A stretch of 64,000 nt of DNA, taken from positions 62,001-126,000 of the forward strand of contig JACJYM010000008.1 in assembly GCA_020636155.1 (NCBI GenBank), written 5' to 3'. The stretch's first letter is position 1. Each line of letters starts with the position of its first letter. The translations under genes and the position numbers were made by a program. This document shows, one piece after another, positions 25,212 through 34,325 of the stretch. The notes below the pieces were generated by a model. It saw only the letters and a list, made by a program, of their open reading frames with translations, did no database searches and was not told the origin of the DNA. This DNA is from Lewinellaceae bacterium. GTDB lineage: Bacteria; Bacteroidota; Bacteroidia; Chitinophagales; Saprospiraceae.

Positions 25212-25400
25212 TTATTGATCTTGAAATTTATGTTGACGATACTGAGCATTTAATATCTCATTTCGTCGACTTACTGATTTTTTTGTAAATGCTTGCCTCG
25301 CTCTTAGTTCCTTTGTTAATTTTACTTTTCTGTGCTTTTGTTTGTAGCGTTTTAGTGCTCTGTCGATTGATTCTTCTTCCTTTACGTTAATTATTAGCAT
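25212..25400 (-). CDS. rpsU: Ribosomal protein bS21
   Basis: 62 residues with VKEEESIDRALKRYKQKH and LRARQAFTKKSVSRRNEI, the full bS21 pattern. It is a small-subunit protein near the 3' end of 16S rRNA. In some Flavobacteriia the rpsU mRNA carries a strong Shine-Dalgarno sequence and is autoregulated; here the 25 bases before the ATG are almost all A and T with no such sequence. A 10-bp hairpin lies upstream (25441-25469). Confidence 0.93.
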   Translation of the reverse strand: MLIINVKEEESIDRALKRYKQKHRKVKLTKELRARQAFTKKSVSRRNEILNAQYRQHKFQDQ

Positions 25401-25440
25401 TTTATATATTTATATTAAAAAATAATATTAAATAGAATTA

Positions 25441-25469
25441 TTGGTAAATTATAGCATACAATTTACCAA
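25441..25469. promoter_or_regulatory. Hairpin in rpsU leader region
   Basis: TTGGTAAATT (25441-25450) pairs perfectly with AATTTACCAA (25460-25469) around a 9-base loop, 40 bases before the rpsU ATG. A near-consensus -7 box (TGTCTTTG, minus strand) overlaps its upstream arm, so the hairpin would be at the extreme 5' end of the mRNA or overlap the promoter. Confidence 0.45.
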
Positions 25470-25665
25470 AGACAACTAAATCATCAATTTTCCGAAACTT
25501 GTAGGAGATATCATACTATTGAAAGTATGACAATCGCAATTTGGTAAGTTACCTTGAAATAAAAACTTTATAACGTCTCCTTTTACTTAGAAAAATTACT
25601 TCAATTCACATAGTGAATGATTATGTTAAACGTAAAGATAATAAAAAAAGTTCAAATTCAATGAT

Positions 25666-26883
25666 TTACGCATTCTCAATTTGTGATTTAGACAAAATAT
25701 AAAAGCCCCAAGCCGTTGCAAATGCCAATAGAGCAATAAAAGAATATAAAACTATGAAGTTGTAATTTTCGGCAATATAAAGTCCTACCGAAGGTGCTGT
25801 AATATGTGATAGACCATAGGCAATGGAGTACAATGCGATGTACTCTCCTTGACGCCTTTTGGCTGGTCTAGTGATGACAAAATTCATCATAAAGGGCATG
25901 GCAAATATTTCTGCGAAAGTGATGATCGATATAAATAAAAGCACAATCACTATAGCATTCAAAGGAGCTATTAAAATTAAGTAACTCAAGGCTAAAAGAA
26001 TACAACCTAATTGAATAAATCTAAAGTTGGATCTTTTTCCATCTACTTTTGTAATTAATGGCATTTCTACCATGACAATGAGTAGTCCATTGAGAGACAG
26101 AATGTAGCCGATGGTTTCAGTCGAATATCCCCATAAATCATGCATATACAAAGGGACACTCGTAAATAATTGAAAAAAACAAAAGGCAAATAAAAAAGTG
26201 AAAATTAAAAATTTTATAAATACAAGGTCGTGAATTACCTTGTTGCCTTTATCTGTAGAGCGACTTTCCTCATGGCTTTTCAATGCATGCTTTTTAGGTA
26301 AAAATGAAACCAATGCCAATGCTGCTAACAAACAAGTAGCACCCTCCAAGACGAATATCCACTTGAAACCGTAATGTTGCGCCACGACACCACCGACGGC
26401 AGGCCCAATGGTAAAACCCAAATTAATCGCCAGCCTCATCAAAGAAAAGGATCTTGTAATGTTTTCTTTCTTAGCATAGGTCGACACGGCGATTGCATTA
26501 GCTGGTCTGAATGTATCAGCCGTAAGACTGAATGCAAAAACTAAGAAAAGGATAGGGTAGAAGTCTCTTACAAAATACATTGAAAAGGCAATCAAGCCAC
26601 TGATAGTCAAGGATGACCATTGTATGTCATAATAGTTGATTTTATCGGTTAGTTTTCCACCAATAAATGAGCCCAATATACTTCCTAGGCCGAATGCTCC
26701 CATGATAATCCCCGCCTGTGTGTAGCTGAGGCATAATTCCTCAGTGGCGTAAAGTGACATAAATGTGATAATCATCGTACCTGATCGGTTAATAAGCATG
26801 ACGAGCCCCAGTAGCCACACATATTTGTTAAGACCCGAAAAAGATCTCACATAGAATCGTGCCAAGTCAATTATCCATTTCAT
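25666..26883 (-). CDS. MFS transporter, multidrug-exporter-like
   Basis: 405 residues with 12 predicted membrane helices and the loop 2-3 motif GSFIGGKLTDKINYY. Helix 5 carries AINLGFTIGPAVGGVVA, the motif C of proton antiporters that export drugs or metabolites. Begins 15 bp after the cystathionine beta-synthase stop codon, so probably co-transcribed with it. Export of a sulfur amino acid is possible from context but not shown. The 265-bp gap downstream holds the rpsU leader and two short hairpins. Confidence 0.85.
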   Translation of the reverse strand: MKWIIDLARFYVRSFSGLNKYVWLLGLVMLINRSGTMIITFMSLYATEELCLSYTQAGIIMGAFGLGSILGSFIGGKLTDKINYYDIQWSSLTISGLIAFSMYFVRDFYPILFLVFAFSLTADTFRPANAIAVSTYAKKENITRSFSLMRLAINLGFTIGPAVGGVVAQHYGFKWIFVLEGATCLLAALALVSFLPKKHALKSHEESRSTDKGNKVIHDLVFIKFLIFTFLFAFCFFQLFTSVPLYMHDLWGYSTETIGYILSLNGLLIVMVEMPLITKVDGKRSNFRFIQLGCILLALSYLILIAPLNAIVIVLLFISIITFAEIFAMPFMMNFVITRPAKRRQGEYIALYSIAYGLSHITAPSVGLYIAENYNFIVLYSFIALLAFATAWGFYILSKSQIENA

Positions 26884-26898
26884 TGCAAAGGTGCCTGC

Positions 26899-28257
26899 TT
26901 ACATCGCTTGTATGATATCGTATTGAGTAATTATGTAATCCTGACCATTAATGTCCTTACTGATTACCGCCGGGGAATCTTTTGAAATATACTTATTCAA
27001 TTCTTTTATTGAAATCGAGGAATCCACAACGGGAAAAGCCGCTTCCATGATTTTATCAATAGAAGAATCTAGGTGTTCCATAGGGTTTTTAAGAATGTAC
27101 TCCAATAATTTGGTGTCTCTAATAGAACCTATGTATTCACCATTTTCTACTACAGGTAATTGAGAAATGTCATTCTCCTGCATAATCTTTAATGTCTCTT
27201 TGACAGAATTATCTTTGTTTACGGTCATAAATCTTTGATTCTTGAGCCGATTAATTATATTTTTGACACTTAATTCCTCCTCAAGAAATCCTCTTTCTCG
27301 CATCCAATCGTCGTTAAATATTTTCCCCACATACCGACTTCCATGGTCATGAAATATGACGACCACAACGTCACCCTCCTTGAGCTGATCCTTAAGTTGG
27401 ATAATTCCCGCAAGAGCTGATCCTGCAGAATATCCCAGTAAGAGTCCCTCTTCTTTTGCCAGTCTTCTTGCCGCGAGAGCACCATCCTTATCGCTTACTT
27501 TTTCAAAATGATCAATGACACTAAAATCCACATTTTTAGGCAATATGTCTTCACCTATACCCTCAGTAATATAGGGGTATATCTCACTTTCGTCAAAAAC
27601 ACCCGTTTCATGGTATTTTTTAAATACGGATCCATAAGTATCAATGCCCCATACTTTGATGTTTGGATTTTTTTCTTTGAGATATTTGGAAGTTCCACTA
27701 ACAGTACCACCAGTGCCCACGCCTACCACGAGATGTGTGATTTTTCCATCCGTTTGTTTCCATATTTCAGGGCCGGTGCTTTCGTAGTGAGCCATAGCAT
27801 TGGAAGGATTATCATATTGATTTAACCAGCAGCTGTTGGGAATCTCTTTAGATAATCTTTCTGCAACAGAATAATAAGACCTGGGGTCATTCGGTTCTAC
27901 GTTCGTTGGACATACGATGACTTCTGCTCCTACTGCACGAAGCATATCTACTTTTTCTTTTGATTGTTTATCCGAAGTTGTGAAAATGCACTTATAACCC
28001 TTTACCGCTGCGGCAAGAGCAATGCCCATGCCGGTGTTTCCAGAAGTACACTCTATAAAAGTACCGCCAGGCTTTATTTTTCCTTGCTTTTCTGCATCTT
28101 CTACCATCTTCAGAGCCATTCTATCTTTGATAGAATGGCCTGGATTATAGGTTTCCACCTTTGCTAATACTAATGCCGGTACATCGGATACTGTTTTGTT
28201 TAGTTTCACTAGTGGTGTGTTACCTATGGTCTGAAGTACATTTTCGAAATATTTCAT
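26899..28257 (-). CDS. cbs: Cystathionine beta-synthase with CBS pair
   Basis: 452 residues. A type-II PLP fold (about 1-325) has GNTPLVKLNK, the PLP-lysine motif NPGHSIKDRM, CTSGNTGMG and GVGTGGTVSGTSKYL. Two CBS domains follow (about 335-452, QRFMTVNKDNSVKETLKIM and IDKIMEAAFPVVD). It condenses serine with homocysteine to cystathionine (reverse transsulfuration); the CBS pair is where SAM acts in the eukaryotic enzyme. A cysteine-synthase activity cannot be excluded. It has its own -7 box and lies downstream of an independent-looking small transcription unit with a terminator. Confidence 0.9.
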   Translation of the reverse strand: MKYFENVLQTIGNTPLVKLNKTVSDVPALVLAKVETYNPGHSIKDRMALKMVEDAEKQGKIKPGGTFIECTSGNTGMGIALAAAVKGYKCIFTTSDKQSKEKVDMLRAVGAEVIVCPTNVEPNDPRSYYSVAERLSKEIPNSCWLNQYDNPSNAMAHYESTGPEIWKQTDGKITHLVVGVGTGGTVSGTSKYLKEKNPNIKVWGIDTYGSVFKKYHETGVFDESEIYPYITEGIGEDILPKNVDFSVIDHFEKVSDKDGALAARRLAKEEGLLLGYSAGSALAGIIQLKDQLKEGDVVVVIFHDHGSRYVGKIFNDDWMRERGFLEEELSVKNIINRLKNQRFMTVNKDNSVKETLKIMQENDISQLPVVENGEYIGSIRDTKLLEYILKNPMEHLDSSIDKIMEAAFPVVDSSISIKELNKYISKDSPAVISKDINGQDYIITQYDIIQAM

Positions 28258-28356
28258 TTGATGATTTAGTTTTTTAATCTATGTATAAATTATGTTTTTG
28301 ACACCTCATGTAGGCAGCCAAAAAGTGTTTTTTAGTTGAATTCAATCAAAGAGGTA

Positions 28357-28364
28357 CAAAGATA
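28357..28364 (-). promoter_or_regulatory. -7 box of cbs
   Basis: TATCTTTG on the minus strand. A TTTG lies 15 bases further upstream (28383-28380), slightly closer than usual. The predicted leader of the cbs mRNA is about 95 bases. Confidence 0.5.
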
Positions 28365-28413
28365 CTTAAAATCAAGCTGCAAATTTTTGGAAAAAATGAA
28401 TTGAATCACATGC

Positions 28414-28451
28414 AAAAAAGAAAAAGCCCCTAACTCCTACGAGTTAGAGGC
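28414..28451 (-). terminator. Intrinsic terminator of small transcript upstream of cbs
   Basis: On the minus strand an 11-bp stem (28451-28441 with 28436-28426, one G-U pair, 4-base loop) is followed by TTTTTCTTTTTT. The strong orientation shows transcription arriving from higher coordinates, where no annotated gene exists before the T9SS gene's far side. Confidence 0.75.
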
Positions 28452-28473
28452 CCCATCTTTCTATATAACCCCC

Positions 28474-28518
28474 TTACATGTTATCGAGCGATAACAAATG
28501 TAAGCTCTTTGTATTCAT
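28474..28518 (-). CDS. Possible leader peptide MNTKSLHLLSLDNM
   Basis: Fourteen codons from an ATG located about ten bases after the predicted transcription start, a spacing like that of real genes in this window. Four of the codons are leucine. The stop codon falls at the end of the hairpin 28473-28504 and the terminator begins 22 bases later, so ribosome movement could affect folding. Too short to judge by codon use. Confidence 0.35.
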   Translation of the reverse strand: MNTKSLHLLSLDNM

Positions 28519-28531
28519 TTGTTATGTGGTA

Positions 28532-28561
28532 CAAATATAATATATAAATCATAAAAACAAA
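28532..28561 (-). promoter_or_regulatory. Promoter of the small transcript upstream of cbs
   Basis: Minus strand TTTG (28561-28558), 18 bases, TATATTTG (28539-28532), an exact fit to the Bacteroidota consensus. Confidence 0.65.
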
Positions 28562-28710
28562 GCTTTTTTTTAAAAAAAAGTAAATATTGTTTTCCCATTG
28601 TTCAAAGAGTATGCAGTCACATCTAGCAATTTAATCTGTATAAACTTTAAGTTTTGCATTTGTATGACATGAAAGATTTTTCACAGTGATTGCTTTAGAA
28701 ATTCTCAATA

Positions 28711-28738
28711 AAAAAGGCCCACATAATGTGAGCCTTTT
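28711..28738. terminator. Terminator after T9SS protein gene
   Basis: AAAAAGGC, CACAT, ATGTG, GCCTTTT form a hairpin with a T-tract in both directions. It lies 24 bp after the stop codon of the minus-strand gene 28762-31197. Confidence 0.75.
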
Positions 28739-28761
28739 ATTAATTCGTGGAATATTTTTTC

Positions 28762-31197
28762 TTATTTCTGAATAGTCAGTTTAGTACTATTAAATCCAGA
28801 GTTAGTACTTACTAAGACTGAATATACACCAGAAGCAAGATTTGAAACATCTAATCTCACGTTTTTATCACTCACTTTGTAATACTGTTTAGTAATGACA
28901 TTTTTACCAGTAATATCATTTACTAAGATAGTTACTTGATCTTCTATATTTTCAAATGATAGATCTACATTAACGTAATCCGTTGTAGGATTAGGAAATA
29001 CTTCGAAGGAAATATTAGGATCTAAATCGTTCGAACTAGTAACAATATCCAATTCTACAGGAATGTGCCATACCAATGCTCCACTTTGATCTAAAACTCT
29101 ATCCGCTTCATCTCCAGATGAGCCACTACCAAAAACACAACCTGCTAGATTAATAGGATCATCAGCAAAAGTTGCTAATGCAAACACGTTTGCCGCTGGA
29201 TTAATATCACCATTGCTATTGGAGTTTGCAGCGTAAAAATACCACAAGGCTTCTCCACCAGTACCAGTTGTACCTGGGTCAATTGGATTGAAATTAACGG
29301 CTACAAGTAGATTGTACTCTTGTCCATCTTCAAAATCCTCTAAAACTAATGCTTCTTCACTGTCCAATTTGTAAACAGGTACTGTAATTACTCGGTCAGC
29401 ACTGTCAGGATCAACAATTGCAAATCCGCCTCCCAACGGGAATCTTTCATCATTGTCAACTCCAACTACTCCGTCATCATTAACATCAACCCACTGATAA
29501 ATCGTTACGCTTACAGTTCCACTATGATTTGCATCTCCCTGAACTGCATATCCAAATTGTACGTTATCAACCTTATACTTATAGTTGCCTGGAGCTGTAC
29601 CATTGGTAAAGTGGTAGTTATTAGCTATCGTTGCATAATTACTCATAGAATTGTATCTCCATCCACCAATATTACCAGAACCATCGACTGGAGTTTTTGA
29701 AAATATTTTTCCACCAATAGTATAACTGGTCTCTAAAACATTGTTGCCTAAATCCCCATCTGCTTCAGCATTCGCAGTGTATTTAATTGTATAGGTATCG
29801 TTTTCGGTTGCAGGTGTATATTTATTAGGGAATACTGCATTTTCATAAGTAGTATCTGCTTGTAAAACACCGTAATCCAAGTTTTCGCTGTACAATGTTT
29901 CGTTAGCAGAGTTTACAACTTCTACGTTAACGCTAACATTTCCAGGGCTAGCATTACCTAGAGTTTTTACATCTACCATAAATGGAATAGGAAGAGCTCC
30001 TTGACCCTCAGGAAATAATTTGTCAGAAGCACCGGCATACCAGTCATCAGACAATGCAACATCTTGTTGTAATTCTTCTTTCAAAACAACATCATCAATG
30101 ATCCAGTAATAAAAATCACCAGTTCCAATGAATTTAATTCTACAGTTTGACTGATTGTCAAGAACACTAGCTGGAACATCAATTTGCTCTGTGTTTAAAA
30201 CTTGATTTGTAACGTTTGCAGTAGGAATTGATATTGCAGTTCCCCAAGTAGCACCGCCATCTGTTGAGAATGCCACTGAGCTACTTCCATTTAATCTATT
30301 ATCTAGCGTAGTATAGGAAAGTACAATATTTTCTCTATTGCTGCAATCTATAACAGGTGAAATTAACTCCGCAGTATATCTAGGATATGGATTTGGAATT
30401 TCTGCAGGTGCATAAACTGAAAGTGTGGTACCACAATAGTCGAAGTAAACTGCACCGTTGCAAAGAGACTCTGATCCAATTACTGAACCAGATCCGAAAT
30501 ATGTACAATCAGAAGTTCCGTCAGCAGTAAATTTCCAAGCTAAGTCATCAACGGATATCAAATCGGTATTTTCAACACTTACACCCACACTTGTCCAATC
30601 ACCAAGACCACCGTCAAAATCACCTTGTCCTTTTTCATTACCCCAAAATACATTGTCATCATACATCGGGTCACACTGATATCTAAAGGTTCCATTCACA
30701 TTGCCGTTTTCTAACGCCATTTTAATGATATTGCAATTTGCTCTAGACATCATAAATGCTACGCCTGTAAATGCAGAAGTACCAGACATAATACTTGGGT
30801 CTGAATCGCTATTATTACAAACCATCAAACCAATAGCCGCAGTAGCAGCAAGATTATCTGCTTTTACTGTGAAATTACATTCACCTCTGTCAAGTATAGC
30901 GAATTTTCCATCTAAATCACCGCCATTTGTAATTGGTTCGCAACCATCTGTTACTGTACCTGGGGTCATGTCACCGTTAGAATCAATAGCTTGGTCGTCA
31001 TATCCAAGAGCCAAATCAGCAGTAACATTGGCGCCGCTTTGATCGCCAAACTGTGCTCTTGCTACTGGATAATCACCAGCGATTTCGGCAGGTTCGTTAA
31101 TGGTTAATACATATTGACTGTATCCGTTCAGTGCATACGAAAACATCAATAGCAATGTAGCAAGACCAGCCAATGAATTTGTAAATTTCTTCATCAT
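28762..31197 (-). CDS. T9SS-secreted protein with PA domain
   Basis: 811 residues. A signal peptide (to about NGYSQ) is followed by a protease-associated (PA) insert domain (about 60-160) with FAILDRGECNFTVKADNLAA, which typifies a domain mediating protein or carbohydrate contact. Then come beta-rich domains, including one with STDGGATWGTA (about 290). The C-terminal sorting domain (about 730-811) has FEVFPNPTTDYVNVD and ends LASGVYSVLVSTNSG and TKLTIQK, the signature of type-A T9SS cargo. No protease catalytic motif was seen, so the PA domain is without its usual peptidase. Exported to the surface or medium. Confidence 0.87.
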   Translation of the reverse strand: MMKKFTNSLAGLATLLLMFSYALNGYSQYVLTINEPAEIAGDYPVARAQFGDQSGANVTADLALGYDDQAIDSNGDMTPGTVTDGCEPITNGGDLDGKFAILDRGECNFTVKADNLAATAAIGLMVCNNSDSDPSIMSGTSAFTGVAFMMSRANCNIIKMALENGNVNGTFRYQCDPMYDDNVFWGNEKGQGDFDGGLGDWTSVGVSVENTDLISVDDLAWKFTADGTSDCTYFGSGSVIGSESLCNGAVYFDYCGTTLSVYAPAEIPNPYPRYTAELISPVIDCSNRENIVLSYTTLDNRLNGSSSVAFSTDGGATWGTAISIPTANVTNQVLNTEQIDVPASVLDNQSNCRIKFIGTGDFYYWIIDDVVLKEELQQDVALSDDWYAGASDKLFPEGQGALPIPFMVDVKTLGNASPGNVSVNVEVVNSANETLYSENLDYGVLQADTTYENAVFPNKYTPATENDTYTIKYTANAEADGDLGNNVLETSYTIGGKIFSKTPVDGSGNIGGWRYNSMSNYATIANNYHFTNGTAPGNYKYKVDNVQFGYAVQGDANHSGTVSVTIYQWVDVNDDGVVGVDNDERFPLGGGFAIVDPDSADRVITVPVYKLDSEEALVLEDFEDGQEYNLLVAVNFNPIDPGTTGTGGEALWYFYAANSNSNGDINPAANVFALATFADDPINLAGCVFGSGSSGDEADRVLDQSGALVWHIPVELDIVTSSNDLDPNISFEVFPNPTTDYVNVDLSFENIEDQVTILVNDITGKNVITKQYYKVSDKNVRLDVSNLASGVYSVLVSTNSGFNSTKLTIQK

Positions 31198-31308
31198 AAT
31201 TAATAAGTTTTTAATTTCGATTTTAGATAAAAATGTTTCAAATAATTGAGAGTAAAGTTAATTATTTATTTTGAATTGAAATGTCTTATGGAACAACATT
31301 CGTCATTT

Positions 31309-32529
31309 TTATACTTTAATTTTTTTTGAAATGAGGTGGACTATTTTATCCTTTGATCCTACATTTTCTAATAGCCATACATCTGCATTTCGATTAATTG
31401 TTGATAAGTTGTGGATTATGTATGTTGATATATCATATATGTCTTTTGTTTCACAAATTTCAAAACCTATGCCTGAGTCCAATGCCAATTTTGCTTCTGG
31501 AAATTTTTTATGTTTAGGACCGAAAATTACCGGTTTGCCAAAGCTAATCGGCTCCAAAATGTTGTGTAATCCATTATGAAAACCACCACCTACATAGCTC
31601 ATTGTGCTATAATAATACAAGTCAAAGAGCATACCCATTTTGTTTACAATCACGATATTGGAGTCGTTAGCTTGATGATTAAATTCATCCCACATTATAC
31701 TTTTAGGTATTAATTTTTTGATTTTGGTAATATAATTATCATTGATATCATGTGGCACTACGATGTGAAGGAATTCATCGGAATTATTAATAAATGATTC
31801 CAATATTTTAAGATCGTCTACCCAAATACTACCATATACTATGATTCTATTTCTAGGGTCAAATTCGTCAAGCAACGTAATTTCCTTCCTATTTTCAGAC
31901 CTTTGTATTACATTATCTACTCGAGAGTCACCAGTTAATTCTGCCTTGAGATGAAAGAGGTTTGCGATGATTAGTGAATTTTCATTTTGAACGAAAAAAC
32001 AATCTATTTTTTGCAATATTGGTAAAAAAATATTTCTAATACATGGTCTTAAAAAATATTGATTTTTCCGAAAAATGGAGGCGACAAAAAAGGTTGGAGT
32101 TTTAGATAGAGTAAGTTGATTCAAATAATTCCACCAAAATTCATATTTTACAAAAATAGCAAACTTTGGCTTCAGAATGTTGATGAATTTTCGGCTATTT
32201 GTATAGGTGTCAAGTGGTAGATATATAGCAGCATTCAACCGTTCGTAATTTTTCCTGAACTCTAAGCCAGAGGGGGAAAAAAAACTGACCAAAATAAAAT
32301 ACCCCTGATTAAAATAATAATCTATGAGTGGCCTAGCTTGTTCGAATTCACCTAAAGATGCCACATGAAACCATATTATATCTCGGTTGCCCGAAGAAAT
32401 CTTGATATCAATTAGCTTGTTTCGCCAATTTTTTAATCCTGAGAGTCGTTGAATATATTTTTTGGAAAATAAACCAATGAAAATTTCGAATAATGAAATT
32501 ATTTGGATTAGAACTCTATAAAGTATCAT
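31309..32529 (-). CDS. waaA: 3-deoxy-D-manno-octulosonic acid (Kdo) transferase
   Basis: 406 residues. An N-terminal membrane-associated helix, then DIIWFHVASLGEFEQARPLI and a GT-B fold. The C-terminal half has GGGFHNGLHNILEPISFGKP followed by VIFGPKHKKFPEA, diagnostic of WaaA/KdtA. It transfers Kdo from CMP-Kdo to lipid A precursor at the inner membrane, a step required for LPS or lipooligosaccharide. It follows the outer membrane protein gene by six bases, so the two form an operon. Length normal. Confidence 0.92.
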   Translation of the reverse strand: MILYRVLIQIISLFEIFIGLFSKKYIQRLSGLKNWRNKLIDIKISSGNRDIIWFHVASLGEFEQARPLIDYYFNQGYFILVSFFSPSGLEFRKNYERLNAAIYLPLDTYTNSRKFINILKPKFAIFVKYEFWWNYLNQLTLSKTPTFFVASIFRKNQYFLRPCIRNIFLPILQKIDCFFVQNENSLIIANLFHLKAELTGDSRVDNVIQRSENRKEITLLDEFDPRNRIIVYGSIWVDDLKILESFINNSDEFLHIVVPHDINDNYITKIKKLIPKSIMWDEFNHQANDSNIVIVNKMGMLFDLYYYSTMSYVGGGFHNGLHNILEPISFGKPVIFGPKHKKFPEAKLALDSGIGFEICETKDIYDISTYIIHNLSTINRNADVWLLENVGSKDKIVHLISKKIKV

Positions 32530-32535
32530 TTACTC

Positions 32536-33279
32536 TTAGTAATAAATAATTTCTTCTTCACTATATCTATAAAAAGGGAGTAAAATTTCGAATTTAAGAC
32601 CTATCAAATGATCAATTTTACCCTCGGTGTCAAAAGCGGCTTGGTCAAAATTGAACTTTCTTACATTATGTGAGAAAGCCAGAGTATAATCTACTAAGAA
32701 ATTCATATTTAACTTTTTGTCCTTGGATACAAACATATACCCAATGTGTGACTTGATAGCTAACCCTCGCGACAGTCTATCATAACCCTTGCTATAAACC
32801 CCATTGATGATTTCAAAAGATTGGGTATCGTCGTTAAAAATCAACTCATGTTGAAGTAATCCAACGCCTAAACCTGCTTTTAAGCCCTTCGGGATTTCAA
32901 TATTTTTGCTGAAAATTTTTCCCGCATATATTCCAATAAACATTCCTCTTCCTCTTATGATAGTTTCAGAAGGGACACCAAAAGAGCCATAGAGAACTCC
33001 ATTTTCAGCTCGGTATGGGGCAAAAACATCTTCCTTGACTGGAGCATTGAATTTGTAATCAAAATCTAAACCATAATAGAATTTGGATGATAATATTTGC
33101 TCTGCGCCGATAGATATTTTTAAATTTCTACCAAAGCGATTTGCCATGTCTCCACCAGGCCATTCCATGCCATAACCAAAATTTAGGTTAAACATGCCAC
33201 CAAAAGTACTTTGACCAACCAGATTTGGAGCAATTGTTATGCTTATTATAAAAAGTATAAAAACCTGAATTTTTTTCAT
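32536..33279 (-). CDS. Hypothetical outer-membrane beta-barrel protein
   Basis: 247 residues from the ATG at 33279; a GTG at 33297 would add six. A signal peptide (KKIQVFILFIISITIAPNLVGQ) precedes alternating beta strands with many Gly and aromatics. FNLNFGYGMEWPGGDMANRF and several repeated turns suggest an 8-10-strand barrel. No family named. Co-oriented with waaA and overlapping in transcription, so an envelope role is likely. Confidence 0.75.
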   Translation of the reverse strand: MKKIQVFILFIISITIAPNLVGQSTFGGMFNLNFGYGMEWPGGDMANRFGRNLKISIGAEQILSSKFYYGLDFDYKFNAPVKEDVFAPYRAENGVLYGSFGVPSETIIRGRGMFIGIYAGKIFSKNIEIPKGLKAGLGVGLLQHELIFNDDTQSFEIINGVYSKGYDRLSRGLAIKSHIGYMFVSKDKKLNMNFLVDYTLAFSHNVRKFNFDQAAFDTEGKIDHLIGLKFEILLPFYRYSEEEIIYY

Positions 33280-33316
33280 ATCCAATTTTCGTATCACAAT
33301 ATTACAGCTAATCGCT

Positions 33317-33324
33317 TACCTTTG
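33317..33324 (+). promoter_or_regulatory. -7 box of UXS-like gene
   Basis: TACCTTTG on the plus strand, 17 bases before the ATG at 33342, fixing that start or the next ATG at 33351. No clear -33 element. Confidence 0.5.
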
Positions 33325-33341
33325 CAAACTTAAACGATTTA

Positions 33342-34313
33342 ATGAGAAAAATGTCTTCGATGAGTAATCAAAAAAGAGTTTTGATAACAGGAGGAGCTGG
33401 TTTTATCGGCTCACATTTGTGTGATAGATTTATAAATGAAGGGTATCGAGTGGTTGCAATAGACAATCTTATTACTGGAAACCTTGAAAATATTGCCCAT
33501 TTATTTCCACTTGAAGAATTCGAATTTTATAACCATGATGTTTCAAAGTTCGTTCATGTGCCGGGAAATATTGATTATATACTGCATTTTGCAAGTCCCG
33601 CAAGCCCTATTGATTACTTACAGATGCCAATCCAGACATTGAAAGTGGGTTCACTCGGGACACATAATTTGTTGGGATTGGCAAGAGTTAAAAATGCGAG
33701 AGTCTTGATTGCAAGTACTTCTGAGGTATATGGCGATCCTTTAGTACATCCACAATCTGAAGAGTATTGGGGAAATGTTAACCCAATAGGTCCCCGTGGA
33801 GTCTATGATGAAGCCAAACGATTTCAAGAGGCGATGACCATGGCTTATCACACTTATCATGGATTGGAAACAAGGATTGTAAGAATTTTCAACACCTACG
33901 GACCTCGCATGCGGGTGAATGATGGTCGGGTCTTACCTGCATTTTTCTCACAAGCCATTAGAGGGGAAGGATTAACTGTATTTGGTGATGGAAACCAAAC
34001 GAGGAGCTTTTGTTATGTTGATGATTTGGTGGAAGGAATCTACCGATTACTTTTGTCGGACTACCAACTACCGGTAAATATGGGCAATCCCGCAGAAATT
34101 ACCATTTTAGAGTTTGCAGATGAAATATTAAAATTAGTAAACAACCCCAAAGCCCATATAATTTACAAACCATTGCCTATTGATGATCCGAAACAACGGA
34201 AACCGGATATCACGAGAGCCAATGAAATACTTGGGTGGCAACCCAAAGTGAACAGACATGAAGGTCTAAAAAAGACCTATGAGTACTTTAAGGAAGTGGT
34301 TTCAGTCGATTAA
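33342..34313 (+). CDS. UDP-glucuronate decarboxylase-like epimerase
   Basis: 323 residues of the extended SDR family. ITGGAGFIGSHLCDRF is the NAD site, and HFASPASPIDYLQMPIQTL is the characteristic decarboxylase loop of UDP-xylose synthases. STSEVYGDP and the YDEAKR active-site pair follow. It should make UDP-xylose or a related sugar from UDP-glucuronate for cell-surface glycans. Start by promoter; the alternative ATG at 33351 gives MSNQKRVLI, which is closer to the family. Convergent with metK, 12 bp apart. Confidence 0.88.
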   Translation: MRKMSSMSNQKRVLITGGAGFIGSHLCDRFINEGYRVVAIDNLITGNLENIAHLFPLEEFEFYNHDVSKFVHVPGNIDYILHFASPASPIDYLQMPIQTLKVGSLGTHNLLGLARVKNARVLIASTSEVYGDPLVHPQSEEYWGNVNPIGPRGVYDEAKRFQEAMTMAYHTYHGLETRIVRIFNTYGPRMRVNDGRVLPAFFSQAIRGEGLTVFGDGNQTRSFCYVDDLVEGIYRLLLSDYQLPVNMGNPAEITILEFADEILKLVNNPKAHIIYKPLPIDDPKQRKPDITRANEILGWQPKVNRHEGLKKTYEYFKEVVSVD

Positions 34314-34325
34314 AAAAGTTGTAAA

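Larger units (their letters stand above)
28414..28528 (-). ncRNA. Candidate leader or small RNA upstream of cbs
   Basis: A complete promoter (28532-28561), a predicted start near 28528 and an intrinsic terminator ending at 28414 define a transcript of about 115 bases. It contains a 14-codon frame and a large hairpin (28473-28504; CTTACAT plus GTTATCG arms). The segment ATAACAAATG can instead pair with CATTTGTTAT at 28515-28524, giving alternative folds. It may be a transcription attenuator for cbs or a stand-alone small RNA. The latter is favoured because cbs has its own -7 box. Confidence 0.5.

Noticed and set aside
28762..31197. PA-domain peptidase
   Set aside because: No zinc or serine peptidase motif is present beyond the PA domain, so a protease function is not claimed.
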